Below, piece by piece: positions 13,401 to 24,200 of a stretch of DNA of 64,000 bases; position 1 is the stretch's first letter; the number at the start of each line of letters is the position of its first letter. The position numbers and the translations under genes are program-made. Source of the stretch: Tyto alba (taxonomy: Eukaryota; Chordata; Aves; Strigiformes; Tytonidae); the NCBI RefSeq assembly GCF_018691265.1, contig NW_024881323.1, positions 25,841,610-25,905,609 on the forward strand, in the 5' to 3' direction. The notes beneath the pieces are model-generated. The model did no database searches. It had not been told where the DNA came from and worked only from the letters and a program-made list of their open reading frames with translations.

Positions 13401-14126
13401 CATCTGCTCAGTATTTTTTTCTAAAAGATCTGAGTCTCTACTGTATGTCTAGGGAAGCTTGTAGCTGCAAGATGTAATTCTCACAAAAAAATAGTCTATT
13501 TTCATCAATATCCTGCTATATTTGAGAGCAATGGAGAATACTGCTCAATATCATGCTTGTGCTTAGAGGCAAACACAGTGAGCAATAAAGACTTATAGCA
13601 TGGTTCTGAACATAATTCTCAGTCAAAATCCTCATATAGACAAGTAGGAGAATTACAGGAACTTCCATACAAAGAATAGATGTTCATGTAGGCAGAGCCT
13701 TCATCTGTAGCACAAAGCAATGAAGAAATCTCACTGTGCTCATATACTTACATTCCTTTTCAATAAATTGGTGTAGCAAACAGGTTTTTCCAGTTCCCGC
13801 GTTTCCTATGACCAAAAACTTAAACAGGAAATCTGAATATTGCAAGACGGAAAAAAAAAAAAGCTAGATTTTAGTATGCACTCACATTTTTGTCACAAGA
13901 CCAAGTACACAAGCCGCTATTCTCTAGTAGCTGTTACATCAAAAAGAAGGGACTAGATGACAAAATCTTCCTCACGCCCGCCGCCGCCTTCCTCCACAGC
14001 GGACCGCCGCCGCCCCGCTCCTCAAGAGGCGACTGCTCGGCCCCGGGCCCGCTCCCCAGGAGGAGGAGGAAGAGGAGGGTCCCCCCACCCCGCCCGCCCC
14101 CAGTTCCTACCGTAGGTCTCGGACAT
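1480..14126 (-). CDS. RAB4A: RAB4A small GTPase, complete, seven coding exons
   Basis: RAB4A is a Rab-family GTPase of early and recycling endosomes that controls fast receptor recycling. Coding exons (minus strand) are 14126-14111, 13832-13752, 12563-12449, 10911-10849, 9732-9578, 8640-8545 and 1595-1480. All junctions are GT-AG with matching phases and give 642 nt, or 213 residues plus stop. Visible motifs are the P-loop GNAGTGKT (exon 2), GVEFGSK of the effector region and WDTAGQERF of switch II (exon 3), GNKKD base recognition (exon 5), ETSA (exon 6) and a C-terminal CGC prenylation motif (exon 7). The start is the ATG beginning MSETY. The upstream start used in the human protein is absent (ATA in its place), although the codons between (QTA) are kept. 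Intron 6 is stretched to about 7 kb by an ERV. The intact frame suggests a functional gene. Exon 7 recurs with a 2-bp deletion at 62818-62931. Confidence 0.96.
1793..2167 (-). pseudogene. env: ERV 1 env remnant (signal peptide and surface-unit fragments)
   Basis: An open frame of about 124 codons starts with a hydrophobic leader (residues about 10-27) followed by WPW-type surface-unit sequence with several N-X-S/T sites. It overlaps the end of the integrase frame in another register, the usual pol-env overlap of gammaretroviruses. The product is cut short. No furin site, fusion peptide or CX6CC transmembrane unit follows before host intron sequence, so it cannot form an envelope. Confidence 0.7.
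2187..2720 (-). pseudogene. pol: ERV 1 integrase, N- and C-terminal parts without catalytic core
   Basis: Reading from about 2720 down, the HHCC zinc-binding domain is clear (HFTREEH, then CDICL). At about 2510 the sequence jumps directly to the C-terminal part (SPFEILYG, then [14 protein letters not shown]). The D,D-35-E catalytic core between them is absent. The C-terminal reading frame runs into env. The protein cannot integrate DNA. Confidence 0.85.
2780..3622 (-). pseudogene. pol: ERV 1 RNase H / connection region
   Basis: The frame shows FTDGSSYV (first catalytic Asp), a conserved Glu in [17 protein letters not shown] (third acidic residue) and HIKAHQK before ADREAK (last Asp), the order of a gammaretroviral RNase H. 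A frame change near 3050-3090 splits it into two frames. It follows reverse transcriptase and precedes the integrase zinc domain. Confidence 0.85.
3703..4675 (-). pseudogene. pol: ERV 1 reverse transcriptase
   Basis: The gammaretrovirus-type polymerase shows [34 protein letters not shown] and the catalytic box QYVDDILIA. The frame breaks at about 4070 and continues in another register ([12 protein letters not shown], thumb/connection) to about 3703. The YVDD box is intact but the coding frame is not. Confidence 0.9.
4809..5171 (-). pseudogene. pro: ERV 1 aspartic protease
   Basis: The retroviral protease carries the active-site motif LVDTGATYS and the later [10 protein letters not shown] signature. 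The 120-codon open frame is followed within about 130 bp by reverse transcriptase in another frame. Upstream it joins almost directly to gag matrix sequence, so capsid and nucleocapsid are missing. Confidence 0.85.
5332..5708 (-). pseudogene. gag: ERV 1 gag matrix fragment
   Basis: A start at 5708 gives MGNTQGG, a myristoylation-type gag N terminus. After a frame break the second half reads [19 protein letters not shown], as in gammaretrovirus matrix. The frame ends at 5332 and protease-type sequence begins within about 150 bp. No major homology region or zinc knuckle follows. Confidence 0.75.
6250..6267 (-). other. ERV 1 primer-binding site, tRNA-Arg-like
   Basis: The plus strand reads CTCCTGCCTGGCTCGCCA, which I recognise as the 3' end of vertebrate tRNA-Arg(ACG) with one mismatch. 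It ends in CCA and lies 4 nt inside the LTR edge, as expected for a minus-strand provirus. The tRNA match is from memory. Confidence 0.65.
6272..6822 (-). repeat. ERV 1 5' LTR
   Basis: The segment runs TG to CA (551 bp). On the minus strand it has a TATA-like TATAAAT near 6390 and an AATAAA signal near 6320, in promoter-then-polyadenylation order. It abuts the primer site at its inner edge and CR1-derived sequence at its outer edge. It is the only LTR of this element in the window. Confidence 0.75.
6832..6975 (+). repeat. CR1 LINE 3' tail fragment
   Basis: The text resembles the CR1 3' end: a GGACCAAGTGGTCC-type segment, GAGGTCCCTACCAACCTGG and a terminal ATTCTATGAT. CR1 is the dominant avian LINE and is usually 5' truncated like this. 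It lies in RAB4A intron 6 directly next to the ERV 1 LTR. Confidence 0.7.
7590..7775 (+). repeat. CR1 LINE 3' end fragment
   Basis: The sequence contains CR1 3'-UTR-like blocks in order: GTCCAGAGGGGCTGTGGA, CCCTGGGCAACTTGCTCT, GGCTGGACTAGAGACCTC and a degenerate final ATGATTCA. It is an old copy in RAB4A intron 6, oriented opposite to the gene. Confidence 0.75.
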
Positions 14127-14700
14127 GGCAGTCTGCGGTATTTCGGGAGCGGGGAAGCACACACGCAAAACATATGTCGCCGCCGCCGCCGCCCCGCCGC
14201 CGCCCCCGCCTCTCCTGCCGCCTCTCCTGCCCGGGGTCGTGTGCTACCCGGCGAAGCCGGGCGGGCAGGCTGGGAGGGAAGCGGAGAATCCATCGGAGCC
14301 TCCAGCGCCCGGCCCGCCTCAGCGCGCCAGCAACTGCCGCCAGCAACTGCCACTGCCGCCAGCAACTGCCACTGCCGCCAGCAACTGCCGCGGCTGCGCA
14401 CGCGCGCCCAGCCCGCCTCGCCCGGCGGCGGCGGCGGCGGCGGCAGGAAGAGAGAGAGTGTATGTATGTGGGGGGGGGGGGGGGGGGCCGCGAGCGCCGC
14501 CTGCCTGACACCCCCCCACTTCCCCGTGAGGGGCAGGGGCGGCCCTACGGGTCGCGTCCGTGTTCACAAAAAACATCTCCCTCTTCGGGGCGCGCTCAGT
14601 GCTGTTGCGGTGCCTGCGTTTGGAAGCGGATGGTGTTCGTATGATTTAGAAGTTCCCCTCCGCTCCTCCTGGAAAATGTAGCAGCTGGGCAGGCTGCGGC
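13960..14700 (-). promoter_or_regulatory. RAB4A: RAB4A CpG-island promoter and 5' UTR
   Basis: A GC- and CpG-rich island surrounds RAB4A exon 1 (ATG at 14126) and extends upstream on the minus strand to about 14.7 kb. It contains GCC/GCG triplet runs and an 18-bp minisatellite. The long open frames across it on both strands are low-complexity Pro/Arg/Ala readings, not genes. No single start site can be read. Confidence 0.75.
14327..14392. repeat. GC-rich 18-bp minisatellite in the RAB4A promoter
   Basis: The unit CAGCAACTGCCACTGCCG occurs about twice, flanked by shortened CAGCAACTGCCGC units. It lies about 200-270 bp upstream of the RAB4A start codon. Downstream on the plus strand are a GGC run (about 14425-14442) and a run of about 17 G (14470-14487), so this promoter is prone to length change or sequencing error. 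Confidence 0.8.
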
Positions 14701-16970
14701 GGGGAGCGGAGCGCTCCTGTCTGGCTGCCCCTAGGGAGGAATAGTCCCTGAGTCCCTTCTGGTACATTCTATTTGTCGCAAATCTGAGCCGATTCCAGCT
14801 TTTTCATACTGTTTTTCAAATTTCTCAGCGATTTCAAGCATTTTTTTCTCTGGTGCAGAACCCCCCTGTGACAGTTCCCCCTGAAAACTGTATCCTGCTG
14901 TCCAGCTGTAGTCCTAAAATATCTACCCCAGATTTTTTGAAATACCATCCGTTGCCTTGCCCCACAACAGCCAGCATTTCAGCCAAAGCATTTGAGCCTT
15001 TTTGCTGCAAATCTCTCTGAGGGATATGGTATATATAAGCTAACAGGGATTTTTTTTTTTTTTTTTCAGTGCTCTACACTTCACCATTGCTTTTCATACC
15101 TCCAGGATAAACGCCAAGGAAAGTTGGAGGGCACTAAGACTCCACCACAACAGCCTGTCCACCTTTTCCCTCCCCAGACAGGGCTTCCTGAGTGTCCTCC
15201 ATGTTCTCCTTTCTGCCAGTCCCTTTAAAAATTCCTCTTCTGTTATTTCTGGCTTTTTAATCTTGTTGCTCACAACTTCCCATTCTTTCCACTTCTCCAT
15301 CACGTCCCAAGCTCTAGGAGACACTGCGCGTCCCAGCCACCTCCTTACTGAGTCTTTTGCTGGTCAAAGGTCAGCTTTTAAATTCCTGTCTCTAATCAGT
15401 GAAAAAATACGTGTTGAGACAGCACTAAGAACCCCTCAGAGAATCTGCTGATTATTCTTGACGCTGTGGATACATATAGACACAGGAACTTGCTACAGTT
15501 TTCAAAGAACCAACTACTTAATAAGTTCATACTAGTAGCAGTAGTTAGAGGTTATGTACACAGGTTCCCAAAGTTACCATAACCCTGATGCACAGAGGAT
15601 ATTGAGGTCTAAAATGTCACACATGATCATTTCTCTGGAGGATCGGCTCTCCAGAACACTGGAGGAAGCTGAGGGGTCTTCCCATGAGCTGCACGGATCA
15701 CAGTATGTCGCAAACGAGAGCTTTGTGGCTGAAAGCTGTCCACCAAAACAGTACGTTTTGAGGCTTAGGTTGGGCCTTAAAGAAATCTGGTCTAACGTCA
15801 CTGAACCCGTGATAGGCTGTTGGTTATTTTTGCTCTAAAACCCCCAACAAACCAAACCAAAAGTGTTAACAAAAAATCCCCAGAGACTGGTTAACACAGA
15901 AGTAGACAGATTTTACTGGATTACTAAAAATATATCATGTTATAGCAATAAGAGAGCATGGACGTTTAGCCGTCTTGCACTGTATAAACAGTACTTTATG
16001 CTAAGAGTCAAATTAGTCTTGTCAGATCTTATTTTTTGTTACGTGTATCTTGCGAGATGAGCTTGACTATATGGAGGTTATATTTGATAAATACGTCATT
16101 GTGCTAATGCCATGGTCCTCTGCCTCCAACCAATCCCAGTTAGTTTACATGCATATGCCAATCAAATACATTAAAACTATAAAGCTTTCTATAAAAGATG
16201 TTAGTAATACTGAATTGGAGGCTGGAGGTTGAATAAATGGTAGAGCAAAGACAGTAGAGCATGAGAGATTAATAGGATTTGGTGTTTCAGTATTTCTGCT
16301 TTGAAGAGGAATTTAGAACAGAGTAAAATTCAGAAATAATTAATAAAGATTGCACTAGGTTAGAAAATATATAGCTGATACCTCAATAATTCGAGAATAT
16401 AGGGTCCTATATGCTAATAAAATAATTATTTTTTTATCAAAAATATAAATAGCTAGAATTGACCTCATCAGTGTTCATCTTGAGTATGAGGGTGATAAAA
16501 ACCAAAAGGTGTTTAATTTGTCCTCTAATTTATGGTTTCTGTTGTTTACATCTGCTAGAAACTTCTGGCTCATATAAAAACGTATATTATGTCAAATTGT
16601 ATCTGTAGATCATGCATTTAAATGCTATCATTTGTTCTTCAAATTAGTTTCACCACAATTATTATGTCTATAATTGTGGTTGTAAAATTGCTGCTCAAAA
16701 GGTCATGTTAAGGTTCCTCTAAAAATGCTAATCTCATTTTTCACTAGTTTGCACTAACCAGTGTACCATAATATTAGTGCCTGACACCTTAGGAGTGGAA
16801 GAGGACTCACAAGATCTCCACAGAGCCAGACTCAGGATGGGGTATTCCATGACAGCTCTTCCTTCCAAAATAAAATAACCTGATTTAGGACTTTGCAAAT
16901 TTGGACACGTCTTTTAATGACCTAGCATCGCAAGTGGCCTTCTGCTTTCCTTTGCCGTTACTGTAGGGAA
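14701..16970. other. Intergenic, nothing recognised
   Basis: Upstream of RAB4A, AT-rich sequence contains short open frames on both strands without splice-site support or family motifs. I see no gene, LTR or clear LINE tail. Confidence 0.5.
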
Positions 16971-16977
16971 GCAAAGT

Positions 16978-17560
16978 TCAGTCTGGGTCTGAAGTTGAGC
17001 TGTGGTTGGGATTCACCTTCACTGTGGGGCTGAGTGCTTCTGGCTGGGGCTGGAGTGCCGCTAAAGGTGCGATGGGCTGCTTAATACTAGAGAGAGTGAC
17101 AGGGCATGTCTTGGTTTGGTCTGAAGGTGGCAATACAAGGCCGTGTGTGAAAGGCTCTACAGCAGCCTGACACTGTGTGTTTTCTCTATTAGTTATGGCT
17201 GTGTGGCACACAGTCCAGTCTGAGACTCAGGTAGAATCGGGAATAATGTATTCTGCCACACTTTCCCATTCCTTGTGTGCTGAATATGGAAGGCAACCCA
17301 AGGTAACCCAGCAATGAATTTGGCTCCAGCAGCCCAAATGAAATATGAAGATAGGTGGTTGATGCTCTGAGAAACCTCTGAGATTTCCATTACATCCTTG
17401 TATGCAGTGACATTGGCCAGCTGACTTCATTTGAAAACAGATGACATCATTTGAACACTGTCATCTTCAGCTTCCACAGAAGCTGCCCTCAACACATGAA
17501 CATGGTTGTCCATTAATATAGTTGCAGTTATACATGTAAATTTATGGGTCAGATAATTAT
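16978..17560 (-). pseudogene. Coding-like remnant downstream of a solo LTR, possibly retroviral
   Basis: Minus-strand frames at 17430-17193 and 17211-16978 read as ordinary protein-like sequence (for example SQSINHLSSYFIWAAG and LPWVAFHIQH) rather than low-complexity noise. They lie just downstream, in the sense direction, of the LTR at 17702-18275. They could be a decayed internal fragment of that element. I cannot assign a domain, and chance is not excluded. Confidence 0.3.
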
Positions 17561-17701
17561 AAAATCATGGGCTTATCCCTCATCTGTTAGCCCAGAGTGA
17601 TGGGAGCTGGTGAAGAAGGTGACTGCAAAGGTATGCTGGTGCTGTAATTGAACTCCTTTACCTGCCCCATTGTTGTGCCTCAAACAGGGTTTGTTACCTG
17701 G

Positions 17702-18275
17702 TGTGCAGAAGCCAGTCTTGCACACAGATCCGAGATATCAGTTTATTCTATATTTGTGCAAAGATGAGTGCTAGGGGGTTATGCCACAAAGCTAGCACAC
17801 CACACAAAAGAACTTCAAGGTATTTATACACTTCAGACTACAGGATTACATGTTTACTATAATGACTATTAGTTGCTTATCACTTCTATGCCTCATTGGT
17901 TAGTAACGTGCCTCGTCTTCATTTAAAGTTATAGTGGGTTTTAATTTTTCTGCACAAGCTCAAAGGGTGAGGGTCTTTACTCAGGCAGGGATCTTTGAAG
18001 CGGTGGGTGTGATTTTTACTATTAGAATAGTTCCTACAAAGGACACTCTAATATCTAATTAATCTGATTTATGGTAAACAATTTTAACGAACTTCTATGT
18101 TTCAGGATGTTTCTCTTCTTCAAGGACAGTAGCTCCTTTTTATAAGTTCCTTACTAATCATTGTTAATGGTTTAACGAACAGAATAGCATTCTATCTATC
18201 CTTGTATTTGATGAGAAACATTTGTATGGCCTATGTGTCCTTGTATTTGATGAGGAAACATTTGTGTGGGTTACA
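17702..18275 (-). repeat. Solo LTR of an older ERV
   Basis: Boundaries are TG to CA on the plus strand (574 bp). On the minus strand a TATA box (GTATAAATACC, near 17825) precedes an AATAAA signal (near 17743), in LTR order and spacing. The upstream part on the minus strand contains two copies of a unit of about 35-40 bp (TCCTTGTATTTGATGAG...) at about 18200-18270. The six flanking bases on each side do not match, so no target duplication survives. Confidence 0.6.
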
Positions 18276-21200
18276 CCAAGGTGAAGTCTTCCAAGAATAA
18301 ATATGAAGCCCCCAGGCTATGCTACTGTACTGGGCAGCCGGTGATGGCTAGAGTCTGGAGTGCTCTGTGCTAGCTAACTGCTTTTATTTTTATCATGCCC
18401 TCTTCACCAGTAGTAGGAAGAAGGCAGACACTATGCAACCTGGTATGCATGAAGAATCACCCAAAATTGGGATAAGCTCATTTTAGGATAGCTTTATGCT
18501 ATAATGCAGAAGTACAAATTTGCCCTGATATGGGATTGAGTACCATCTCTTTTTGTATTGAAGAACCTTATATAATATTTTCAGGTGTTTTGTCCAGGGA
18601 AACATACTAATGTACTTTTACTAGAATAAGGGTATATAGAAGCCCTATATTAAAAAAAAAAAAAAATGCACAGAATAGAGAAAAAATATTTTAAAGGAAA
18701 TCAGACTACAGGCCATATCTTTCAAAAACAGTGGTTTAATTTTGCAAGAATCATGTAAATAGAGTGAAGGGGACTAAGGACTTATTTCAGAGTGTCAAGA
18801 GGGACACAGGAAAATGAAGACAACAAAAATCTGGGACATGTTATAAAAGTAATGACTCATAGTGCCTAGGACACAGACAGGTTTGTGACACCTGTGTTTT
18901 ATGAAGTTAGACTCATGGTGTCACCGATTAACTGCTCTGTTGGTGAAATGGCGATAATGGGATGTAATTGGCTGCATTTGTTCTTTTTTAACAATAGGGA
19001 ATGGCTGAGGGGGGTTATATTTTTAATAACACATAATTGAACTAGAAGATCTGTTGATAGATTACCGAGTGATGCTCAAGGCCACGTGAGTGTTCCTCCT
19101 TTCAAGCTCAAAGCGGTTTTCCCTGCTCAGGAGAACTCACATAAAATGAAAAGGTTGTTCATTTGAGTCCTGTTTCACAAGTAAATATCCTCGAAGATGC
19201 AATATAGCAGTCTTGATTCAATTCTGCCTCTCCAGTTGCTCTGAATGCAGCACCAGGAAGCAATTGAGGCTGGCTTTGGACACGGGTGTGAGCTTGCATG
19301 GTTCACCTGGATGGTTCAGCAAGTAGTGCCTCTGTCTGGGTCAGCGTGGGAGCTGCATGCTCAAGGAGGAATTTGTCTTGTCATGTCCCCTGTTATGGAT
19401 AACCGGGTGGTGGATGCGTGATCTCATGCTCTCAGGGACCTCGTCTCTCAGCCAGCTGAATCAGGGACCTGCCCAAAATGTGCCTTGCTGTGGTGGGAGC
19501 TGCAAGTAGCGCTGCAGCTGGGCCCTGGCCCATGGAAGTACTCCCTTGTTCAGGTGTAGCCTAAACACACACTGATTGTCTGGGCACCGTCTGTGTCAGT
19601 GCAGAATGAGAGACACCTCTGGAGGAGCCCAGGGATTGTCTTCATCTGTCTGAGTACAGAACGGATCACCTTCTCTCCACTGGCTCTGTTATACAGGGAG
19701 TCTGATGTAGGCCTCGAAAAACTAATTTACAGATACTTAAAAGTAGGAACTGTCAAACCCTGCCCCACAGGGTCTGTCTTCATCTTCCTTTCTCCAGACC
19801 TTGCTTGTGCAGATGGAGGAGGGCCAGTGACGAGGCACCAGGCTGGTGGGGAAAACCACTGAATTGCCTGGGCCTGCGCCCATCAGCTGTCCCCTCCCTG
19901 CCTTTCTGCCTCCCCGGTGACCCGTTGCTGCCAGCATACTCACAGCAGGCTCTGCTGGCAGCTGCTTTTGGAAGCAGCCAGGAGGTGCGTGCAGTCAGCT
20001 GATGGTGTATTATTTTGCAGCTTCTAGGCCTGCTACTGGCACTTCATCATGCCATTTGAATTATAATGGCCAACCTTTTGTTCAGGTTTGGTGAGTAAAG
20101 CCAGATTTTAATATGCTTATCTTCCTCTCTGAACTGTTACACACCTTTAAACATCAGTCTATAGTGACATCCTTGCCTCCAAAAGCTGCTTCTGTTAAAT
20201 AATCTAAACAGACTGTGGAGCTCCTGAAATATATTTGTTTTGTTGTGCGAACAGATGTGAGTAGAGGGAAACCTGGTGTGACACAGGCTGGCAGTGCTAA
20301 ACTGTGCTTAGTTGAGAGAGCTCCCTGGCTGGCAACAGAGTCCTCTGGTCATGATGCTGTGGTTTTCAGCTGCAGTGTTGTTAAAATAAGCTGCAACCAT
20401 ATGGAACTCTTTCCCAATATTACTCTTCCTCCTGAACGTGGGATATTATGCAGCCGTGAAAGCTATGACAGGCCTGCTTTAATGCAAAGAGGCCAAAGAA
20501 GGGCTCATTACACATCTGTCATGGCTGCAAGGAGGGCTCAGCAGCTGGAAGAGGCCTGGGAGAAGAGAAGGCAGCCATGCATGAGGGGATGTCTCTAGGG
20601 CTAAAATCTTGCTGTGGCTTTGCATGAGCCTGGAGGTGTGATCTGTGCCGAGATGGCTTGAGAAGGCGGGTCTGTAGTGCAGTGTTAAGCATTTCACTGC
20701 TAAATATGTGCTGAATTTCTCTGAAGCCACAGAATATTTCTGTCTTAAAAGCTGCAAGATTAACATTTTTCAACTTGCTATCATATACTCGTGAGGCATT
20801 CCACAAAAGAAAATCTCTTAGTAACCAATCACCTATTAATGGATCAGAGTTCAGATTATTTTTTTTTAGACACACATAACATTCAGAACATCTAAGGTCT
20901 ATATTCACTTTTTTATACACAATATTTTTGTTATAAAAGCCAAGGAATTCACCTTGCATTTGCTGGGATAGAGATGTCTGAGCTGCCCCATGTGGATGAG
21001 GTGTGCAGGCTCCATGGTGCTACAGAGTGTAATACTAGACATGTTCAAGCATGTCTGAAGGAAGAATATGTGCCTAAATATAACAATATCTGTGCAGCAA
21101 GTGAGTCTTAGTTCCCAAAATGCAATTCTGTCTCTGGCCACGCACATCATTTTTCTTGGCTGTGTTCCTCCTTGGTTCACCTTCACTTGTAGATAACCTT

Positions 21201-24200
21201 GTAGTAGTTTTGCCTGGTAGCTATTACTTTCCAAAGTATTTTTTGGAAAATAAAAAAATTTGAAAATACTTGTGGTCTATGAAGAAGCTTCCTTCCTTTC
21301 TTCCTATTTTTTTTTTTTAATTACATTATCAAACTGACATGTTGATTGAAATTAATGGGCATGGATTTCCACCCAGACTATGGTGCTAGTGACTGAATAT
21401 TGTTATTGATGGCTTATATAAAATGTATTTGATGATCTTATCTGGCTTCCTAGCTGTTGCTGTCACACAAAACCCACACAGATCTGTTATCACTAGTTAG
21501 AAGAGAAGTTGAAGACAAATGAGGCAGATAGGTTTTTCAGCAGATGTTACCGAATTTTTAAGTCTTTTCAGAAGACTCGACCCTCACTATGTTTCTCTTT
21601 CAAAGCCAGCTGAATGTTTTTGTTCCTTTTAGTCTTTCAGGCACATTTTACCCACAGCAATGCCTACAACTGGGTACATCAGAGACACCAGCTCTTCACA
21701 ACGCACCTTGCTGCCTGTTTTAAGTGCCCCAGAAAGGCAAATTCCCTTTCACAGCTGTGAGGGCAGGTACACTCAGCAGCAATTCCTTCTGGTTAAAAGC
21801 ACATGTTTAAGCCTGATTCTCACATATTAAAGTCCTTTTGGATCACTCTGGCAATGTAAATGCCCTTGAAGCAGGTACAGATGAGGGACTCAGAGTCCAG
21901 AATTCAGCCTGTAGCTTTTCTGCTGCTGCGTGCTGACTGGGATTGAGGGCAGTGCCTCCCTCCAGTCATGGGCACAGAAATTCAGAGCAGATGCCCGTTA
22001 AGGCATCCCAAAACAGGTACCCTGCCTACATATACTTGGACGCTCACATGCGTGCCCATCTGTCAGGATGGCACGGGGCCCAAGCCAGTTGGGTCCTCTT
22101 CATAGCCACTGGTGCTGTGCCAGACATGGTGTTTGGTACCTGACCTCCATAACCTGGCAGGTGACCTCCTAATGGCATGGTGGCCTCCTCAGACAGCTAG
22201 CACATATGTATCTGAGCAATGTTTTTTCACTATTGACCATACTTGTTGACCTCCCCTTCAACAAAGGAGGAATGAGGGCTCAGGGGCCGTTTGCCAGATA
22301 TGTGGGTTGTCTTGCAGTAGGCAGCATGGAAGCTCTCACACCGCTTCTCCTTTTAAGGGGTGGGGAACGTATGCCAGCAAAGTTCTTGGACTGTTTCATG
22401 GAAGGTTATGCCAATGTCAGTCTGTGGAAATAGGAAAAAATGAGTCTAAAAAAACAAAGACAAAATCCTGCTGAGCTAAAAGCATAAATTGATCACTTCG
22501 CTTGCTGAGTGGATGAAGTGTTGCCTGAGAATATAGGATGCTCTTCTGTACAAACAAAAGAACGGAGGAGGTTTTCTGTGCTGGAAAGTAAAGTGAAAAA
22601 GAAATGGAATGGAGTAAAATCCTAGTCACAGCTGAAAATATCAGATAAATTCGATTCTCTACAGGAACAACTCATGATCCTTTAAAGTTATAGAAATATG
22701 TATTTGCAGGCTTCTGTCAACCAAGCCATGAAAGCCCTGCTTGTGTGTTGATTTCAACGTTGTCTAGATGGGCAAAGTCAATTAAAGCAATTCAATGTAA
22801 CAGAAACACTGTAGGTCAACTTCTTCTGGTAGACTGAAGAAGTTATTTTTCTGACATCATTTAACTGATGGGGTGATGCCCATACTCTGCAGATCATTGC
22901 ATGTGCCCAAACTTTTGGCTCAGGATTAAATTTTACTACAGCTGAGACACACAATCCCTCTCTAAGTTCTAGAAATCAGATTTAGGTCTGCATAAGGTCC
23001 TTAAATATAAAGCCAATGTAAACAGTGCAGGACTTAATGGCAATCCTATAAAAGTATAAATCCAGTGTATTTACTTCCTGAAGCACTAGTGAGAGTTGGC
23101 TGTGCAGAAGCTACAATTCATCCAGCATACATAACTCTGTATTGTGTAATGCATCTTTTACAGTAGTGTTTAGGCACCTTGTACGTCAAGGAGATTGACA
23201 CTAATTAAGACTGAAAAGGACTGATTCTACTCCGTCCTTTGGGGACTCATGCAAGGTTGTTTTAGATGATCTTCTAGGTGGTTTCTGCTTCATGCATTCA
23301 AAAAGATAGTCTGCATCATGTTCTGAGGGTGCACAGTGCAAGCCCGCTCTTGTTTCTCATGGGAGAAAACTCCATAGCCCAGGATGCTTTACACTGTGTT
23401 CTTTTTTCAGCTTCTGCACCTTATGCTTGTTTGGGTACATTTCCTCTGCACAATGGCTCAGAATATTTTTGTTAGTAGTAACAAAAATGTCACTCCATAT
23501 GATACTGTAAAAAGAGATTTTGGGAGATTTCCCTACAGCCTGTCAACACTAAAATTATAGTAAAAGACTTACAACAAGATTTCAGGTCTTGGGCCTGGGC
23601 TTCCAGTCGTGATCTAATAGGTTAACTCAGATGATGCTTATGGTCCATACTGATGGGAGAAGTCCCTGGGTCTGAGTATACAATTTGTAGATACTTTAAA
23701 AATTCCAGACCCAAATCACACAGAAGTTCAGAGGCAGGAGATTGAAACTTTCTCTGTTGGAGACATTAGCAAAGATAGCACTGGATAATCCTCAGATTAA
23801 AAATCATCCAATTAACACCTCTTGCCCTGCCACCTTAATTTCTGACCCATAATTTAAAAACTATTAGAGAAACCTCAGGGATTAATTAAAACTGAAATAT
23901 AGATGTAATTTTCTTTACTGCTATCAGCAAAACAGTTGTTCACCTGAGCTACCCCAGCACAGCCAGGCAGCACTGTTGTGGTGGGCAGTCTAGAGGTGTC
24001 ACCCTTAGGAGGGTTTAAAAGAGCCACCCTCCTAAACATGCTGTTTAGGCCTTGCTTTCTCTATTTTATGTTCTCCCTTTATAATTAACTTTTATTCAAG
24101 GCAATTAATATCTTGTTGCTCTACAAATGGCTTCCACAAAATATACATCATAATTATATATTCATATTATCTTGTCTTCATGACTAAAACAAAAGAATTC

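Noticed and set aside
13890..14681. A 263-codon plus-strand open frame over the RAB4A promoter
   Set aside because: It is a CpG-island and minisatellite reading, opposite in strand to the real exon 1, with low complexity.
20215..20959. Overlapping frames of 127 and 146 codons on opposite strands
   Set aside because: No motifs or splice context; overlapping opposite frames in spacer are expected by chance.
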